Of a DNA stretch of 64,000 nt, positions 42,702 through 52,714 are shown in pieces. The notes beneath the pieces were generated by a model that was not told the origin of the DNA, made no database searches, and was given only the letters and a program-made list of their open reading frames with translations. A program made the position numbers and the translations under genes. The stretch is taken from positions 242,364-306,363 of the forward strand of contig CANDEV010000001.1 in assembly GCA_947383835.1 (NCBI GenBank), in the 5' to 3' direction. Source of the DNA: an uncultured Clostridia bacterium (GTDB lineage Bacteria > Bacillota > Clostridia > Oscillospirales > Ruminococcaceae). How positions within the stretch are numbered: position 1 is the stretch's first letter; each line of letters opens with the position of its first letter.

Positions 42702-43682
42702 TTAATAAAGCTTGTTAAAAATGTCAATTATGGACTTTTTAACGCTATGGTAATAATTTATGTCCGCAATGGTATTTTCTGTCTCCGAAACGCCGACAGC
42801 CTGTTCCTCCTCCGCGCAGTCAATGCCGAGAACGCGCTTTAAGCTGTACTCCAGCCACTCCAGTCTGCCGATGTTAGCGTCGTAAAGCGTTTCCGGATCG
42901 GACGGAAGCTCACCGCCGGCTTCGGAGTATGAGCGCATAAACGCAGCAAAGCGTTTCGGGGCGAAATCCCTGCCGTAAAGTCCCGACCAGCTGAGAGCGG
43001 TCTCGTAAAGTTCCGTAAACGGATTAGAGCGGGACAGACATTCAAGGTCAATAATACGGAAATCGCATCCGCTCCACAGTACGTTTTTGCAGTCCATATC
43101 GTTATGGCATATCGCCGTCACCGGCGGAAGCCTTTTAATTGCCGCGTTTCCCCTATCCTGCATTTTGTAAAGTAAAGAGGCGTTTTCTCCGATCAAGCCG
43201 TAAAGCCCGCTGTTTTTCTCCGCAAGCAGACCGAGATAAAAATCCCAGTCAATACGCGTTTCATCGCGGTTTTGAAACTCCTCCCGCCTATCCAAAGCGT
43301 GAATTTGCGCAAGAACGCCGCCCATAGCAGCGCAGTGATTTTCCGTTACCTCGCCGCTTTCCAAGGCTTTTCCTCCGTACCATCCATAAAGATAGAAAAA
43401 TTGTCCGTCAATGTCCTGCATTTTTCTGCTGTTTACGGTCAAAGCGGGTATTATGGGAATACCGCTTTGTTCCAATACAGTCTCAAGCTCCTCGGCGGTA
43501 CGGTAGTTTGCGGCGGCGGTCTCACGCTGCATAATAAACGGATTCAGCAGCTTGACAGCATATTTTCCCTTATCCGTGAACAGAGAATACATCTTGTGAA
43601 GAAATCCGCCTTTAAGCGGGGCTGGGGCGCTTTCGGGCTTGCCGAGACCGTACCGCGTACATATTTTTAAAAGTATTTCCAT
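42702..43682 (-). CDS. aminoglycoside phosphotransferase-fold kinase
   Basis: 326 residues with the APH/choline-kinase fold. The catalytic loop is HNDMDCKN (H193, D195, N200) and the metal-binding IDLE is at 211-214. A YAVKLLNP segment near residue 41 matches the ATP-lysine strand. Relatives phosphorylate sugars, choline, homoserine or antibiotics. The operon context (flippase, NUDIX, alpha-galactosidase) favours a sugar or small metabolite over resistance. No strong ribosome site is seen before the ATG. Confidence 0.82.
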   Translation of the reverse strand: MEILLKICTRYGLGKPESAPAPLKGGFLHKMYSLFTDKGKYAVKLLNPFIMQRETAAANYRTAEELETVLEQSGIPIIPALTVNSRKMQDIDGQFFYLYGWYGGKALESGEVTENHCAAMGGVLAQIHALDRREEFQNRDETRIDWDFYLGLLAEKNSGLYGLIGENASLLYKMQDRGNAAIKRLPPVTAICHNDMDCKNVLWSGCDFRIIDLECLSRSNPFTELYETALSWSGLYGRDFAPKRFAAFMRSYSEAGGELPSDPETLYDANIGRLEWLEYSLKRVLGIDCAEEEQAVGVSETENTIADINYYHSVKKSIIDIFNKLY

Positions 43683-43735
43683 GGGGCAGTCCCGAATTTC
43701 AAGGCTAATTGCAAACAGATCCTTTCTGTAAAAAA

Positions 43736-44221
43736 TTATTTCAAATATTCCTTCAGAAGCTTTAAAGCGTGGTATTCTCTTTCATTCCACGCGCGCTCGC
43801 AGTTCTTTTCGTACGCCTCGTCCAATGTGTACCACACAGGCTTGAAGCCGTGGGCTTTTTCATTTTCGGAATAATCGCACGCCGACTGCCTGTCATTGAT
43901 CTCACAAAAATAATATCTGTTTATTTGATGCCAAATTTTATTTTCGTAAAGCGCAAGACGTTTTTCCTCTATTTCGCCGAACTCCCTTACGGTTTCGGGG
44001 ACGACCGAAAACCCTGTTTCCTCCAAGGTCTCCCTTATAAGGGTCTGAATGTCGTCCTCGCCCTCTTCCATGCCGCCTCCGGGAAATTTCAGCTCTCCGC
44101 CGCCGCTTTCTATCATCAGCAGCTTACCGTCCCTGAAAATAATGCTGCGGACAGCAATTCTGTATATTTCTTCAAGGCTTTCACTGTAATTTTTTTCGTC
44201 CATGACCAATAGCTTTTTCAT
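43736..44221 (-). CDS. NUDIX hydrolase
   Basis: 161 residues. The NUDIX box is complete: G, five residues, E, seven residues, RETLEETGF (about 48-70). The enzyme hydrolyses a nucleoside diphosphate linked to another group, such as ADP-ribose or an oxidised nucleotide. The ATG at 44221 uses an AAGGAG site inside the last codons of the flippase gene. The in-frame GTG at 44233 is too close to that site. Substrate unknown. Confidence 0.9.
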   Translation of the reverse strand: MKKLLVMDEKNYSESLEEIYRIAVRSIIFRDGKLLMIESGGGELKFPGGGMEEGEDDIQTLIRETLEETGFSVVPETVREFGEIEEKRLALYENKIWHQINRYYFCEINDRQSACDYSENEKAHGFKPVWYTLDEAYEKNCERAWNEREYHALKLLKEYLK

Positions 44222-44229
44222 ATATTGTA

Positions 44230-45699
44230 TCACTCCTTAGTCATGCCGCTGTTGGCAGGAGCGTCCTGCCGTCTCACCAAAACCTTTTTAACAGTACTCA
44301 AGACCGCCGCGAAATTAAATGCCGTAACAAGAATAAAAATCAGTATGAGCCACAAATATGCATAACTTACTTCGGCTATGGTTATAGCCGCCATTGCAGA
44401 CACAAGCACGGTATTTATCAGCATACGGACGTGTCCCGCATTAAACCGGATCATTCGCCGCACATCAACTATCCTTACCGCAAAGCAAGCCGCGTAAGCC
44501 GCAGCGGTAGCTATAGCAGCTCCGTATGCCCCGTATTTCGGTATAAGCTTAAAGTTAAGGATAATATTTACCGCTGCCGCTATGAAGCTTGTTACCATGG
44601 AATTTACCGATTTTTTCTTTACATTATAAACGCTTGACAAAAACTGGCAAAGGCATTGGAATACCATTGCTATAACAAGTACCGGAGTATAATGATAAGA
44701 AAAAAGAAAATTTGTCGCAGGGTCGAAATCAACAAGAGTATAGCAGAACTGCTTGCCGTGAACGATAAGATATGTAAGAGGTCTGACAAAAAGTATCACC
44801 CCTGCCGCCGCTATCGACAGCATAGAGCTGTACGCTCCGTAAATTTTGCTGTAAAACTTTGCCAGACCTCTGTCATCTCTGTTTTCTATAGCCGACATCT
44901 GCCAAGCCTGAAAAAACACTGTTGTGAACATCATAAGCAGCGTAGGTATCTTGTTTGCAACGCTGTACACACCGTTTATGCCCTTTCCGCAGACAGACGT
45001 GACGATCCACCTGTCCGATGAAGAGGTTATCCACCATAAAACATAAGTAGGTATCAGCGGAGCGGAATATTTCAGCATATCCTTAAAAAGCCGTTTGCTG
45101 AAATACTTGAAATCAAGGTATTTGTGCAGTCCCGCCACAAAGCAGAGTCCTGCAAAGGAAAGAAAATCAGACACTATAAACGACAGCACGTAGCCCGTTA
45201 CGCCCATATCGAAAACCAAGAGAAAAATAACGTTGGATATGACCATGGTAAGTATTGCCAAGATCCCGTCCAAAGCAAAAAGCTTGACATAACCCTTAGC
45301 TCTGACAAAGTTTGAGGCTATCTGTCGGAAACAGGAGAAAAAGCAGTAAATATAAAGCAAAAACGAATATTCGCTGTAAATATCCGTTAAATTAAACAGC
45401 GGCGAAAGCAAAGCGAGAAATCCCAGACCCATGACCGTCGCCGACATTGCCACGGTGAAAACGCTACGCATATCGTTTTTTTTCTCCATGCCGAAGCGTA
45501 TAACGGCGTCCGCCATGCTAAACGTAACGATAGGGTACAGCACGTTTACCGCTTGATACAGCAGATCGCCCGAACCGAACTCCTCCGCGGAAAGACAGCC
45601 CGTATAAAGCCGCGTAAGGAAAAAGCTAAGTATTTTTGCACCAAAGCTGCCTATGGCAAAAATAATAGTGTTCCCCGCTAATTTTTGGTACTTATTCAT
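44230..45699 (-). CDS. oligosaccharide flippase (MOP/Wzx-like)
   Basis: 489 residues with about 12-14 helices. The start KLAGNTIIFAIGSFGAKILSFFLTRLYTG is typical of polysaccharide translocases (RfbX family). It would move an undecaprenyl-linked glycan to the outer face for capsule or wall polysaccharide. No glycosyltransferases flank it, which is unusual for a polysaccharide locus. It follows a tiny membrane peptide gene by 28 bases and couples to the NUDIX gene. Confidence 0.88.
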   Translation of the reverse strand: MNKYQKLAGNTIIFAIGSFGAKILSFFLTRLYTGCLSAEEFGSGDLLYQAVNVLYPIVTFSMADAVIRFGMEKKNDMRSVFTVAMSATVMGLGFLALLSPLFNLTDIYSEYSFLLYIYCFFSCFRQIASNFVRAKGYVKLFALDGILAILTMVISNVIFLLVFDMGVTGYVLSFIVSDFLSFAGLCFVAGLHKYLDFKYFSKRLFKDMLKYSAPLIPTYVLWWITSSSDRWIVTSVCGKGINGVYSVANKIPTLLMMFTTVFFQAWQMSAIENRDDRGLAKFYSKIYGAYSSMLSIAAAGVILFVRPLTYLIVHGKQFCYTLVDFDPATNFLFSYHYTPVLVIAMVFQCLCQFLSSVYNVKKKSVNSMVTSFIAAAVNIILNFKLIPKYGAYGAAIATAAAYAACFAVRIVDVRRMIRFNAGHVRMLINTVLVSAMAAITIAEVSYAYLWLILIFILVTAFNFAAVLSTVKKVLVRRQDAPANSGMTKE

Positions 45700-45727
45700 A
45701 AAATGCAGTTATCCTTTTGCAATATTT

Positions 45728-45847
45728 TCACACATCAATGTATTTTCTGTTGTTTTCTCTGTTAAGGATTTCCAGACCGATGCGTACAAGAGCAACACCG
45801 CCGCAGGCAACCGCCGCAAGCCAAAGAGCGCGCCAAAAAGTTTTCAT
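45728..45847 (-). CDS. 39-residue single-helix membrane peptide
   Basis: ATG at 45847 has GGAGG eight bases upstream and a promoter at 45887-45915. The peptide begins MKTFWRALWLAAVACGGVAL, so one membrane helix (about 4-24), followed by a charged tail (RENNRKYIDV). It lies 28 bases before the flippase gene and is the first gene of that operon. Small proteins of this type often modulate a neighbouring transporter. A function for this one is not known. Confidence 0.65.
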   Translation of the reverse strand: MKTFWRALWLAAVACGGVALVRIGLEILNRENNRKYIDV

Positions 45848-45886
45848 AATTGTATCCTCCAAATCAAATAATTTACAGTTATTTTT

Positions 45887-45915
45887 AGTATACCACATTT
45901 TTTTCCGAAATGGAA
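45887..45915 (-). promoter_or_regulatory. promoter of the flippase-to-alpha-galactosidase operon
   Basis: Minus-strand TATACT (45887-45892) with an extended -10 TGTGG. The -35 box (TTCCAT, 45910-45915) is poor at 17-base spacing. Confidence 0.5.
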
Positions 45916-46016
45916 TAGAATTTGAAAATTTTTTCTTTTATTTTTTGAACACTTGAACATAAAAAGCCGTTGGAAGGGCTGAGCCTTTACCCTTATAGGC
46001 TTGCTTTACCAACATC

Positions 46017-46090
46017 TGTAGGGCGGGGGCTTGCTCCCGCCTTTCCGCATTATGACAAAATAACAGGCGGGAGCAAGCCCCCGCCCTACA
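46017..46090. repeat. GC-rich perfect inverted repeat (25-bp arms)
   Basis: TGTAGGGCGGGGGCTTGCTC-type arms at 46017-46041 and 46066-46090 are exact reverse complements over 25 bases, separated by 24 bases. It is an intergenic mobile-repeat (MITE or REP-like) hairpin, lying ten bases after the ArsR-like gene's stop on the minus strand. The element at 50456-50592 has similar TGTAGGG ends. Confidence 0.9.
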
Positions 46091-46099
46091 TTGCTATGA

Positions 46100-46735
46100 T
46101 CAATACCAAGACTGCTCAAAACCTGGTCTGTCAAATTTTTCTCCGTTCAGCATATCGCTGATTCCCGCAAGCAGCATTATCACGCCTTGAACATGGTACG
46201 GAACAACGATATAAGTACCCTTATTGTCGTTGTACACGTCCTCCTCAACAAGGTCGGCGGCAATAAGCGCGTTAAGGTGATGATAGACCTGCCCTGTGGA
46301 ATTGAAGCCGCCCTCGCTGACTATCTGCGCCACCGTCATAGGCTTGCGAAGCAGTGCGAGCAAAATGTTCAGCTTGTCGCCGCTGCCTATGCAATTCAGC
46401 ACCTTTTCCGCCGTCCTGTCCTCAATAAGCTTCAGCAGGTTATCGGTGTTGTACATTCCAATCCAGTTGGACTGCCGTCCCCCCGAAGCAAAAACCCCTG
46501 TGTAGACTACTCTGCCCGTACTGCCGTCCGCAGCGCATTCGTTCTGAATTCTTGCCATAAGCGAAGCAAGCACCACATCGTCCGTCATATCTTGGATTTT
46601 TTCAACCAGCTTGCTGTCAGCAGGTTTGTCCTCGGATGACTCCTCCTCGGTTTTACCGCCTTTCAGCAGCTCCTTTATTTCGTTTATGTCCTGTCTCAAA
46701 GCGTCTATCTCTGCGCCGTAATTTCTTTCTGACAT
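46100..46735 (-). CDS. ArsR-like winged-helix regulator
   Basis: 211 residues. An N-terminal coiled coil (about 5-30, DALRQDINEIKELLKGG), a middle region of unknown fold, and a winged helix at about 118-165 (KLNILLALLRKPMTVAQIVSEGGFNSTGQVYHHLNALIAADLVEE) with the ArsR/HTH_20 pattern. The ligand is not evident; no metal-binding cysteine pair is seen. Two copies of a candidate operator flank its promoter, suggesting autoregulation. It is divergent from the ilv operon, which it might also control. Confidence 0.8.
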   Translation of the reverse strand: MSERNYGAEIDALRQDINEIKELLKGGKTEEESSEDKPADSKLVEKIQDMTDDVVLASLMARIQNECAADGSTGRVVYTGVFASGGRQSNWIGMYNTDNLLKLIEDRTAEKVLNCIGSGDKLNILLALLRKPMTVAQIVSEGGFNSTGQVYHHLNALIAADLVEEDVYNDNKGTYIVVPYHVQGVIMLLAGISDMLNGEKFDRPGFEQSWY

Positions 46736-46762
46736 ACTTTTTCCTCCTTTGTTTTATGTTTT

Positions 46763-46784
46763 CGGAATTCCGTAATTGCATAAT
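46763..46784. promoter_or_regulatory. candidate operator, copy 1
   Basis: CGGAATTCCGTAATTGCATA overlaps the -10 region and start of the ArsR-like gene. It differs at few bases from copy 2, 56 bases away. Confidence 0.5.
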
Positions 46785-46808
46785 ATCACAAAAGCCCAAT
46801 CTTGTCAA
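46780..46808 (-). promoter_or_regulatory. promoter of the ArsR-like gene
   Basis: Minus-strand TTGACA (46803-46808), 17 bases, TATTAT (46780-46785), 45 bases upstream of the ATG, bracketed by the two operator copies. Confidence 0.8.
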
Positions 46809-46818
46809 TATGTTTTTA

Positions 46819-46840
46819 CGGAATTACGTAATTATCTAAT
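46819..46840. promoter_or_regulatory. candidate operator, copy 2
   Basis: CGGAATTACGTAATTATCTA contains the perfect palindrome ATTACGTAAT. It sits upstream of the ArsR-like -35 box and 57 bases before the -35 of ilvB. Confidence 0.5.
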
Positions 46841-46896
46841 GTAAATTTTTTGTGAATATGTTGGAAAATAATTCATAGTAAAATTTGCATTACCCA

Positions 46897-46925
46897 TTGA
46901 CTTTACCGTAAAAAAGAGATATAAT
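46897..46925 (+). promoter_or_regulatory. promoter of the ilvBNC genes
   Basis: TTGACT (46897-46902), 17 bases, TATAAT (46920-46925), 78 bases before ilvB. The leader is too short for a T-box. Confidence 0.82.
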
Positions 46926-47003
46926 ATTAAGATACAATTATTTGGGCAAAAGTTAGGGCAACTCAAATACCTGCCTTTTGCCGCTGAAAAGGAGCGATTA
47001 GTT

Positions 47004-48620
47004 ATGATCAAAGCCGCCGAAGCTATGGTAAAATGTCTTGAAAAGGAGGGTGTCAAGGTCGTCTTTGGCTACCCGGGCGCTGCGATCTGCCCGTTTTATG
47101 ACGAGCTTACGCGCTCCGATATACGGCACATTCTTGTCCGCCACGAGGCTAACGCGGGGCACTCAGCAAACGGTTATGCCCGCATAACAGGCAAGCCTGC
47201 GGTATGTATAGCCACATCGGGACCGGGTGCAATGAACCTTATGACCGCTATCGCAACGGCGTACGCCGACAGCGTGCCCCTTGTGTGCATCACGGGACAG
47301 GTCTCTACCGACCAGATAGGCTGCGACGTTTTTCAGGAGGTGGACACTACAGGTGCGGCAGAACCGTTTGTAAAATACAGCTATCTTATCAAAAATGCTG
47401 CCGACCTTCCAAGGATTTTCAAGGAAGCTTTCTACCTTGCTGGTTCGGGACGGAACGGTCCTGTTCTTATCGACGTTCCCGTGGACGTTCAGCAGACAAT
47501 GATAGATTTTGAGTACCCCGAAAGCGTTGAACTGCGGACTTACAAGCCCACCTTAAAAGGAAACGGCTTTCAGATAAAAAAGGTCTGCGAGGCATTGAAA
47601 AATTCGGAGCGTCCCCTTATATGTGCGGGCGGCGGCGTTATTTCCGCGAATGCCTGCAATGAACTCCGTGAATTTGCGGAAAAGACGAAAATTCCCGTTG
47701 TTTCCACCATGATGGGACTGGGTATCTTCCCCTCGGCGCACCCCCTCTACATGGGTATGCTCGGTATGCACGGCGTCCGCACCGCTAACGAGGCGGTTTC
47801 TAAGTGCGACACCATGCTCCTTATCGGCGCGCGGGTTGGAGACAGAGCTGTCCGCTCACCCAAGTTTTTGGCAAAAACAACTAAAATTATCCACATAGAT
47901 GTTGACCCTGCGGAGATCGGTAAAAATATCCACGTTGACATTCCCCTTGTTGGCGACTGCAAAAATATACTTGCGGAGCTTACCGCAGGACTTGACAGCG
48001 CAGAACGCGCCGAGTGGCTCGCGGAGCTTTCCGAGGTAAAGAACACTATCCCCAAGGAGGACGAGACCGAGGGCTACGTGAACCCGAAAATGTTTATACG
48101 AAAGCTTTCGGCGAAGCTCCCCGAAAACACGGTATGCGTTGCGGACGTTGGACAAAATCAGATTTGGACCTGCAATAATTTCCAGTTTAAGGAAGGACGT
48201 TTCCTTACAAGCGGCGGCATGGGTACTATGGGCTACTCTATCCCTGCGGCTGTGGGAGCGAAGTTCGCCTCCCCCGACTCGGAGGTAATTGCGATTTGCG
48301 GCGACGGTTCTTTCCAGATGCAGATGATGGAGCTTGCAACGATTGTGCAGGAAAAAATTCCCGTAAAAATTATTATTATGCGTAACAACCGATTGGGTAT
48401 GGTTAGGGAATTACAGACAAATCTTTACAAGGACAATCAGACGGCAGTCCACATTGCAGACGGAAACCCTGATTTTGTTGCGCTTGCAAAGGCTTACGGC
48501 ATAAATGCGGAACGCGTCTGCACCATGGCGGAAGCGGAGGCTGCAATTGAGCATTTGTGTACCTCAAAGGAAGCATATCTGTTGGAGTGCAATGTTTGGA
48601 GAAATGAGTCAACGCTTTAA
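47004..48620 (+). CDS. ilvB: acetolactate synthase, large subunit
   Basis: 538 residues, a ThDP enzyme with three domains. It condenses two pyruvates to acetolactate, or pyruvate and 2-oxobutyrate, in valine/leucine/isoleucine synthesis. The cofactor-activating Glu is E48 in RHEANAGHSANGYAR. The ThDP motif GDGSFQMQMMELAT is near residue 433. The order with ilvN and ilvC confirms the anabolic form over the catabolic AlsS. Slightly shorter than the 560-590 residues of most relatives. ATG with AAGGAG. Confidence 0.97.
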   Translation: MIKAAEAMVKCLEKEGVKVVFGYPGAAICPFYDELTRSDIRHILVRHEANAGHSANGYARITGKPAVCIATSGPGAMNLMTAIATAYADSVPLVCITGQVSTDQIGCDVFQEVDTTGAAEPFVKYSYLIKNAADLPRIFKEAFYLAGSGRNGPVLIDVPVDVQQTMIDFEYPESVELRTYKPTLKGNGFQIKKVCEALKNSERPLICAGGGVISANACNELREFAEKTKIPVVSTMMGLGIFPSAHPLYMGMLGMHGVRTANEAVSKCDTMLLIGARVGDRAVRSPKFLAKTTKIIHIDVDPAEIGKNIHVDIPLVGDCKNILAELTAGLDSAERAEWLAELSEVKNTIPKEDETEGYVNPKMFIRKLSAKLPENTVCVADVGQNQIWTCNNFQFKEGRFLTSGGMGTMGYSIPAAVGAKFASPDSEVIAICGDGSFQMQMMELATIVQEKIPVKIIIMRNNRLGMVRELQTNLYKDNQTAVHIADGNPDFVALAKAYGINAERVCTMAEAEAAIEHLCTSKEAYLLECNVWRNESTL

Positions 48621-48740
48621 GTGAGCTAAGAAACTTTGCATAACTTTCAGTTATGCTGCACATGAAAAATATATATTTTACGCATAGCAAAAAATGTGGT
48701 AAAATTATCTTAAAGATACGCTATAAAGGAGTTTAGTGCA

Positions 48741-49232
48741 ATGAAGCATACTATATCTATTCTGGTGGAAAACCATGCGGGTGTGCTGTCGAGAATTTCG
48801 GGACTTTTCTCCCGACGCGGCTTCAACATTGACAGCCTTGCGGTAGGCGAAACGGACGACCCCAAGGTATCGAGAATTACCATTGTTGCCGAGGGTGACG
48901 AGCACACCGTTGAGCAGCTTGAAAAGCAGCTTAACAAGCTTATTGACACTCTTAAGGTCAAGGCTCTTGCCGAAACGGAGCTGCTCTCCCGCGAACTTCA
49001 GCTTATCAAAATAAACGCCGCTCCGCAGCAGAGAAGTGAAATACTCACTATCTGTGAAATTATGGGAGCGAAAATTATTGATATTTCCCCAAACACCCTT
49101 ACTATGGAAATTTCCGACACAACGGCGCACCTTGCCCGCTTTGAGGAGCTTATAAGACCATACGGCGTAAAGGAGATAGTCCGCACAGGCGTTATCGCAA
49201 TTCAAAAGGGTGCGGAAACAATTAAAAAGTAA
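48741..49232 (+). CDS. ilvN: acetolactate synthase, small regulatory subunit
   Basis: 163 residues. An N-terminal ACT domain (about 2-75, HTISILVENHAGVLSRISGLFSRRGFNIDSLAVG) and a C-terminal regulatory domain. It raises the activity of IlvB and makes it sensitive to valine. Length is normal for the long form of the subunit. It follows ilvB by 120 bases. An AAAGGAG site is present. Confidence 0.97.
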   Translation: MKHTISILVENHAGVLSRISGLFSRRGFNIDSLAVGETDDPKVSRITIVAEGDEHTVEQLEKQLNKLIDTLKVKALAETELLSRELQLIKINAAPQQRSEILTICEIMGAKIIDISPNTLTMEISDTTAHLARFEELIRPYGVKEIVRTGVIAIQKGAETIKK

Positions 49233-49292
49233 TTGAACGGGAAACCGTTTAATGATAGTACACAAAAAAATTAATATAAAATGGAGGACTAA

Positions 49293-50315
<1,023 letters not shown>

Positions 50316-50358
50316 GCTGACAGGTCGGATCGAAAATAAATATACTCATAGGCATTTC

Positions 50359-50403
50359 AGAGATACGTTGTTTGAAGCGATTCAGGCAGCGTATCTCTTT
50401 TTT
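50359..50403 (+). terminator. terminator of ilvC
   Basis: AGAGATACG/CGTATCTCT stem with an inner TGAA/TTCA extension, followed by a T-rich run. Confidence 0.8.
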
Positions 50404-50455
50404 GTAAACGTGAATTTATAATTTTTTTCCGGCATATGCTTTTTTCGGAAGTTTA

Positions 50456-50592
50456 TTTATAGCGGTATATAAAAATATCCTGACAAAATTTGTAGGGGAC
50501 GGGTTTCCCGTCCCGTGGTTCAGTATATTTTTGTATCGCGGGCGGGGAGACCCCGCCCCTACAGTATGGCTATTTTTATGAATTGCTATAAA
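50456..50592. repeat. composite inverted repeat (MITE-like) in the ilvC-chemoreceptor gap
   Basis: Outer ends TTTATAGC and GCTATAAA are perfect complements. Inside them are T-ATAAAAATA-CC arms and then TGTAGGGG (50491) facing CCCCTACA (50556-50563), with GC-rich, less well conserved inner arms. Total 137 bp. The remainder of the 50316-50703 gap holds the ilvC terminator and the AT-rich region upstream of the receptor gene. Confidence 0.75.
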
Positions 50593-50703
50593 TCATAACT
50601 GCTGTTTTCGTCAAAAAGTATGTTATTTTCGCTGAACAATGTTATGAAATTATATTTATGATATAATAAAATATATTTGTTAAAGAAAAGGACGGGTCAC
50701 AAG

Positions 50704-52683
50704 ATGAAAATTAAAAAAGGTAGATCTTTACAGTGGAAAATTCTTTTTTGCATAAGCTGTCTTGTTATAGCCATGTTTTTCGTTATGACCGCCATTACCT
50801 GTGTTATGGTCAGCAAAGAATACCAAGCGCAGGCGAAAACAGCGGCTTTGTCTAAGCTCGGCGACGGCGTATCCACCCTTGACGGCTGGCTTACAAACAA
50901 ACAGTCCCTTGTTGGTTTTATGGGTCAGGACGTACTTGTAAACAAATACGCAAGCGACCGCGAGACCTGCCGTTCATTTTTGTCGGACTGTACTACCCGT
51001 GACCCTGATATCTATGAAACATATATTGGCTTTGCAGAAGATAAGACTATCATTTTCGGCAGCGGATATGAACCTCCCGCTGATTATGACCCTACGACAA
51101 GAAGCTGGTATAAGGCGGCTTTAGAGTCCTCAGATCCGATAATTACCGAGCCTTACACCGATGTTCAGACAAACCGTCAGGTAATAACCTGCGCTGTAAA
51201 GGTTCAGGAAAACGGTGAGACGATAGGCGTTCTGGGTGCGGATATTTTTATCGACTATCTCGGCGAGGTAGTAGATTCCATAAAAGCCGATGAAAACGGC
51301 TACTCCGCGCTTCTTACGGGAGACGGCAGGATTGTGTGCCACCAAAACCATGCCTTTCTGCCTGTGGTAGACGATAACGGCAATGACGTAATGACCGGCT
51401 TTTCAGACACTTCCGCGGACTTCGTGCAGCCGGTTGACGGCGGGTTCGTTTCCTTTACAGACTATGACGGTCAAAAAGTAAGATACTGCCAACAGACTAT
51501 CCCGTCAACAGGCTGGAAGCTGGGATATTTGCTCAACAGCAAGGAGTTCAACGAGCCGACAGTCAGTCTGATAGTTACAATGATCGTAATGGCGGCTGTT
51601 TTTAACGGACTTATCGCCGTATGCATAGCTCTGCTGCTGAAGAAAATGTTTGCTCCTATGAAGGACATTGCCGATAATTCAAGCCTCGTTGCAAGCGGCA
51701 AGCTGGACGTTTCCTTTGACTACTCATATGATGACGAGATCGGAAGCGTGTGCCGTGCCATAGAAAACAACAACCGTGTTGTAAAAATGTACATAGGCGA
51801 TATTGAAAAACGGCTTGAAGCAATTTCACATGGTGACTTTTCATTAAGCTCGGACGTGGAGTACATAGGCGATTATGCGTCCATAAAGGTATCGCTGGAC
51901 AGAATATCCGATTCTCTGAATACCGTTTTCAGCGGTATAGAAAGGGCGTCCGCGGCAGTTTTCAGCGGCGCTGAGGGCGTTTCTGCCGAATCGGGTCAGC
52001 TTTCGGAATCGGTGTCTCGTCAGAACGCTCTTATTGACGAGATAGCTTCGGGAATGAAGTTCCTTTCGGATAAGATCGATAACAATGTATCACGTACCGA
52101 CAGTGCCAAAAACACGGCGCACCGTGCTGCGGGAGCTGTTGAAGAGGGCAGCGAAAGAATGAAGCATCTCCTTGAGGCAATGGAGGAGATATCCGACGCT
52201 TCAGCCAAGATACAGAATATTATCGGCACTATCGAGGATATAGCGTTCCAGACCAATATTCTTGCCCTCAACGCTTCAGTTGAGGCGGCAAGAGCGGGAG
52301 CGGCGGGCAAGGGCTTTGCCGTAGTTGCGGACGAGGTAAGAAATCTTGCGGGGAAAAGCGCGGAAGCCTCCGACAAGACGGCAAACCTTATAGAGCTTTC
52401 CGTATCGGCTGCAAAGCGCGGTATGGAAATAGCCAAGGGGACTTCTGAATCTCTCGATGAGGTCGTGTCCTGTACGGAGGAGATAGATAATATTATAATT
52501 GAGATCAACAGCGAATCCCATGAGCAGAGGACCTGTGTTGACGATGTAAACGAAAAGATCGGTCATGTTTCAGATTTCGTAAATTCTTCCGCGGCAAATG
52601 CAGAGGAATGTGCGGCAGCGTCACGGGAGCTTAACAGTCAGGCATCCGAGCTTAAAAATATGCTCGATAATTTCAGAGCATAA
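50704..52683 (+). CDS. methyl-accepting chemotaxis protein with amino-acid-type dCache domain
   Basis: 659 residues. Helix 1 (about 11-33), dCache domain (about 40-285), helix 2 (about 290-315), HAMP, signalling coiled coil with the [19 protein letters not shown] tip. The ligand pocket shows Y128, R133, W135, Y136, Y151, D153 and D180. Their spacing equals the amino-acid-binding motif known from PctA-type receptors (Y, R, W, Y, D, D), as I recall it. It therefore probably senses amino acids. ATG with AAAGGA. It is followed after 31 bases by cheC. Confidence 0.93.
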   Translation: MKIKKGRSLQWKILFCISCLVIAMFFVMTAITCVMVSKEYQAQAKTAALSKLGDGVSTLDGWLTNKQSLVGFMGQDVLVNKYASDRETCRSFLSDCTTRDPDIYETYIGFAEDKTIIFGSGYEPPADYDPTTRSWYKAALESSDPIITEPYTDVQTNRQVITCAVKVQENGETIGVLGADIFIDYLGEVVDSIKADENGYSALLTGDGRIVCHQNHAFLPVVDDNGNDVMTGFSDTSADFVQPVDGGFVSFTDYDGQKVRYCQQTIPSTGWKLGYLLNSKEFNEPTVSLIVTMIVMAAVFNGLIAVCIALLLKKMFAPMKDIADNSSLVASGKLDVSFDYSYDDEIGSVCRAIENNNRVVKMYIGDIEKRLEAISHGDFSLSSDVEYIGDYASIKVSLDRISDSLNTVFSGIERASAAVFSGAEGVSAESGQLSESVSRQNALIDEIASGMKFLSDKIDNNVSRTDSAKNTAHRAAGAVEEGSERMKHLLEAMEEISDASAKIQNIIGTIEDIAFQTNILALNASVEAARAGAAGKGFAVVADEVRNLAGKSAEASDKTANLIELSVSAAKRGMEIAKGTSESLDEVVSCTEEIDNIIIEINSESHEQRTCVDDVNEKIGHVSDFVNSSAANAEECAAASRELNSQASELKNMLDNFRA

Positions 52684-52714
52684 ATATTTTTAAATACATA
52701 AAGGATATGGGTAT

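Noticed and set aside
45970..46161. 63-codon plus-strand ORF over the GC-rich inverted repeat
   Set aside because: It is created by the repeat sequence and runs into the ArsR-like gene on the other strand.
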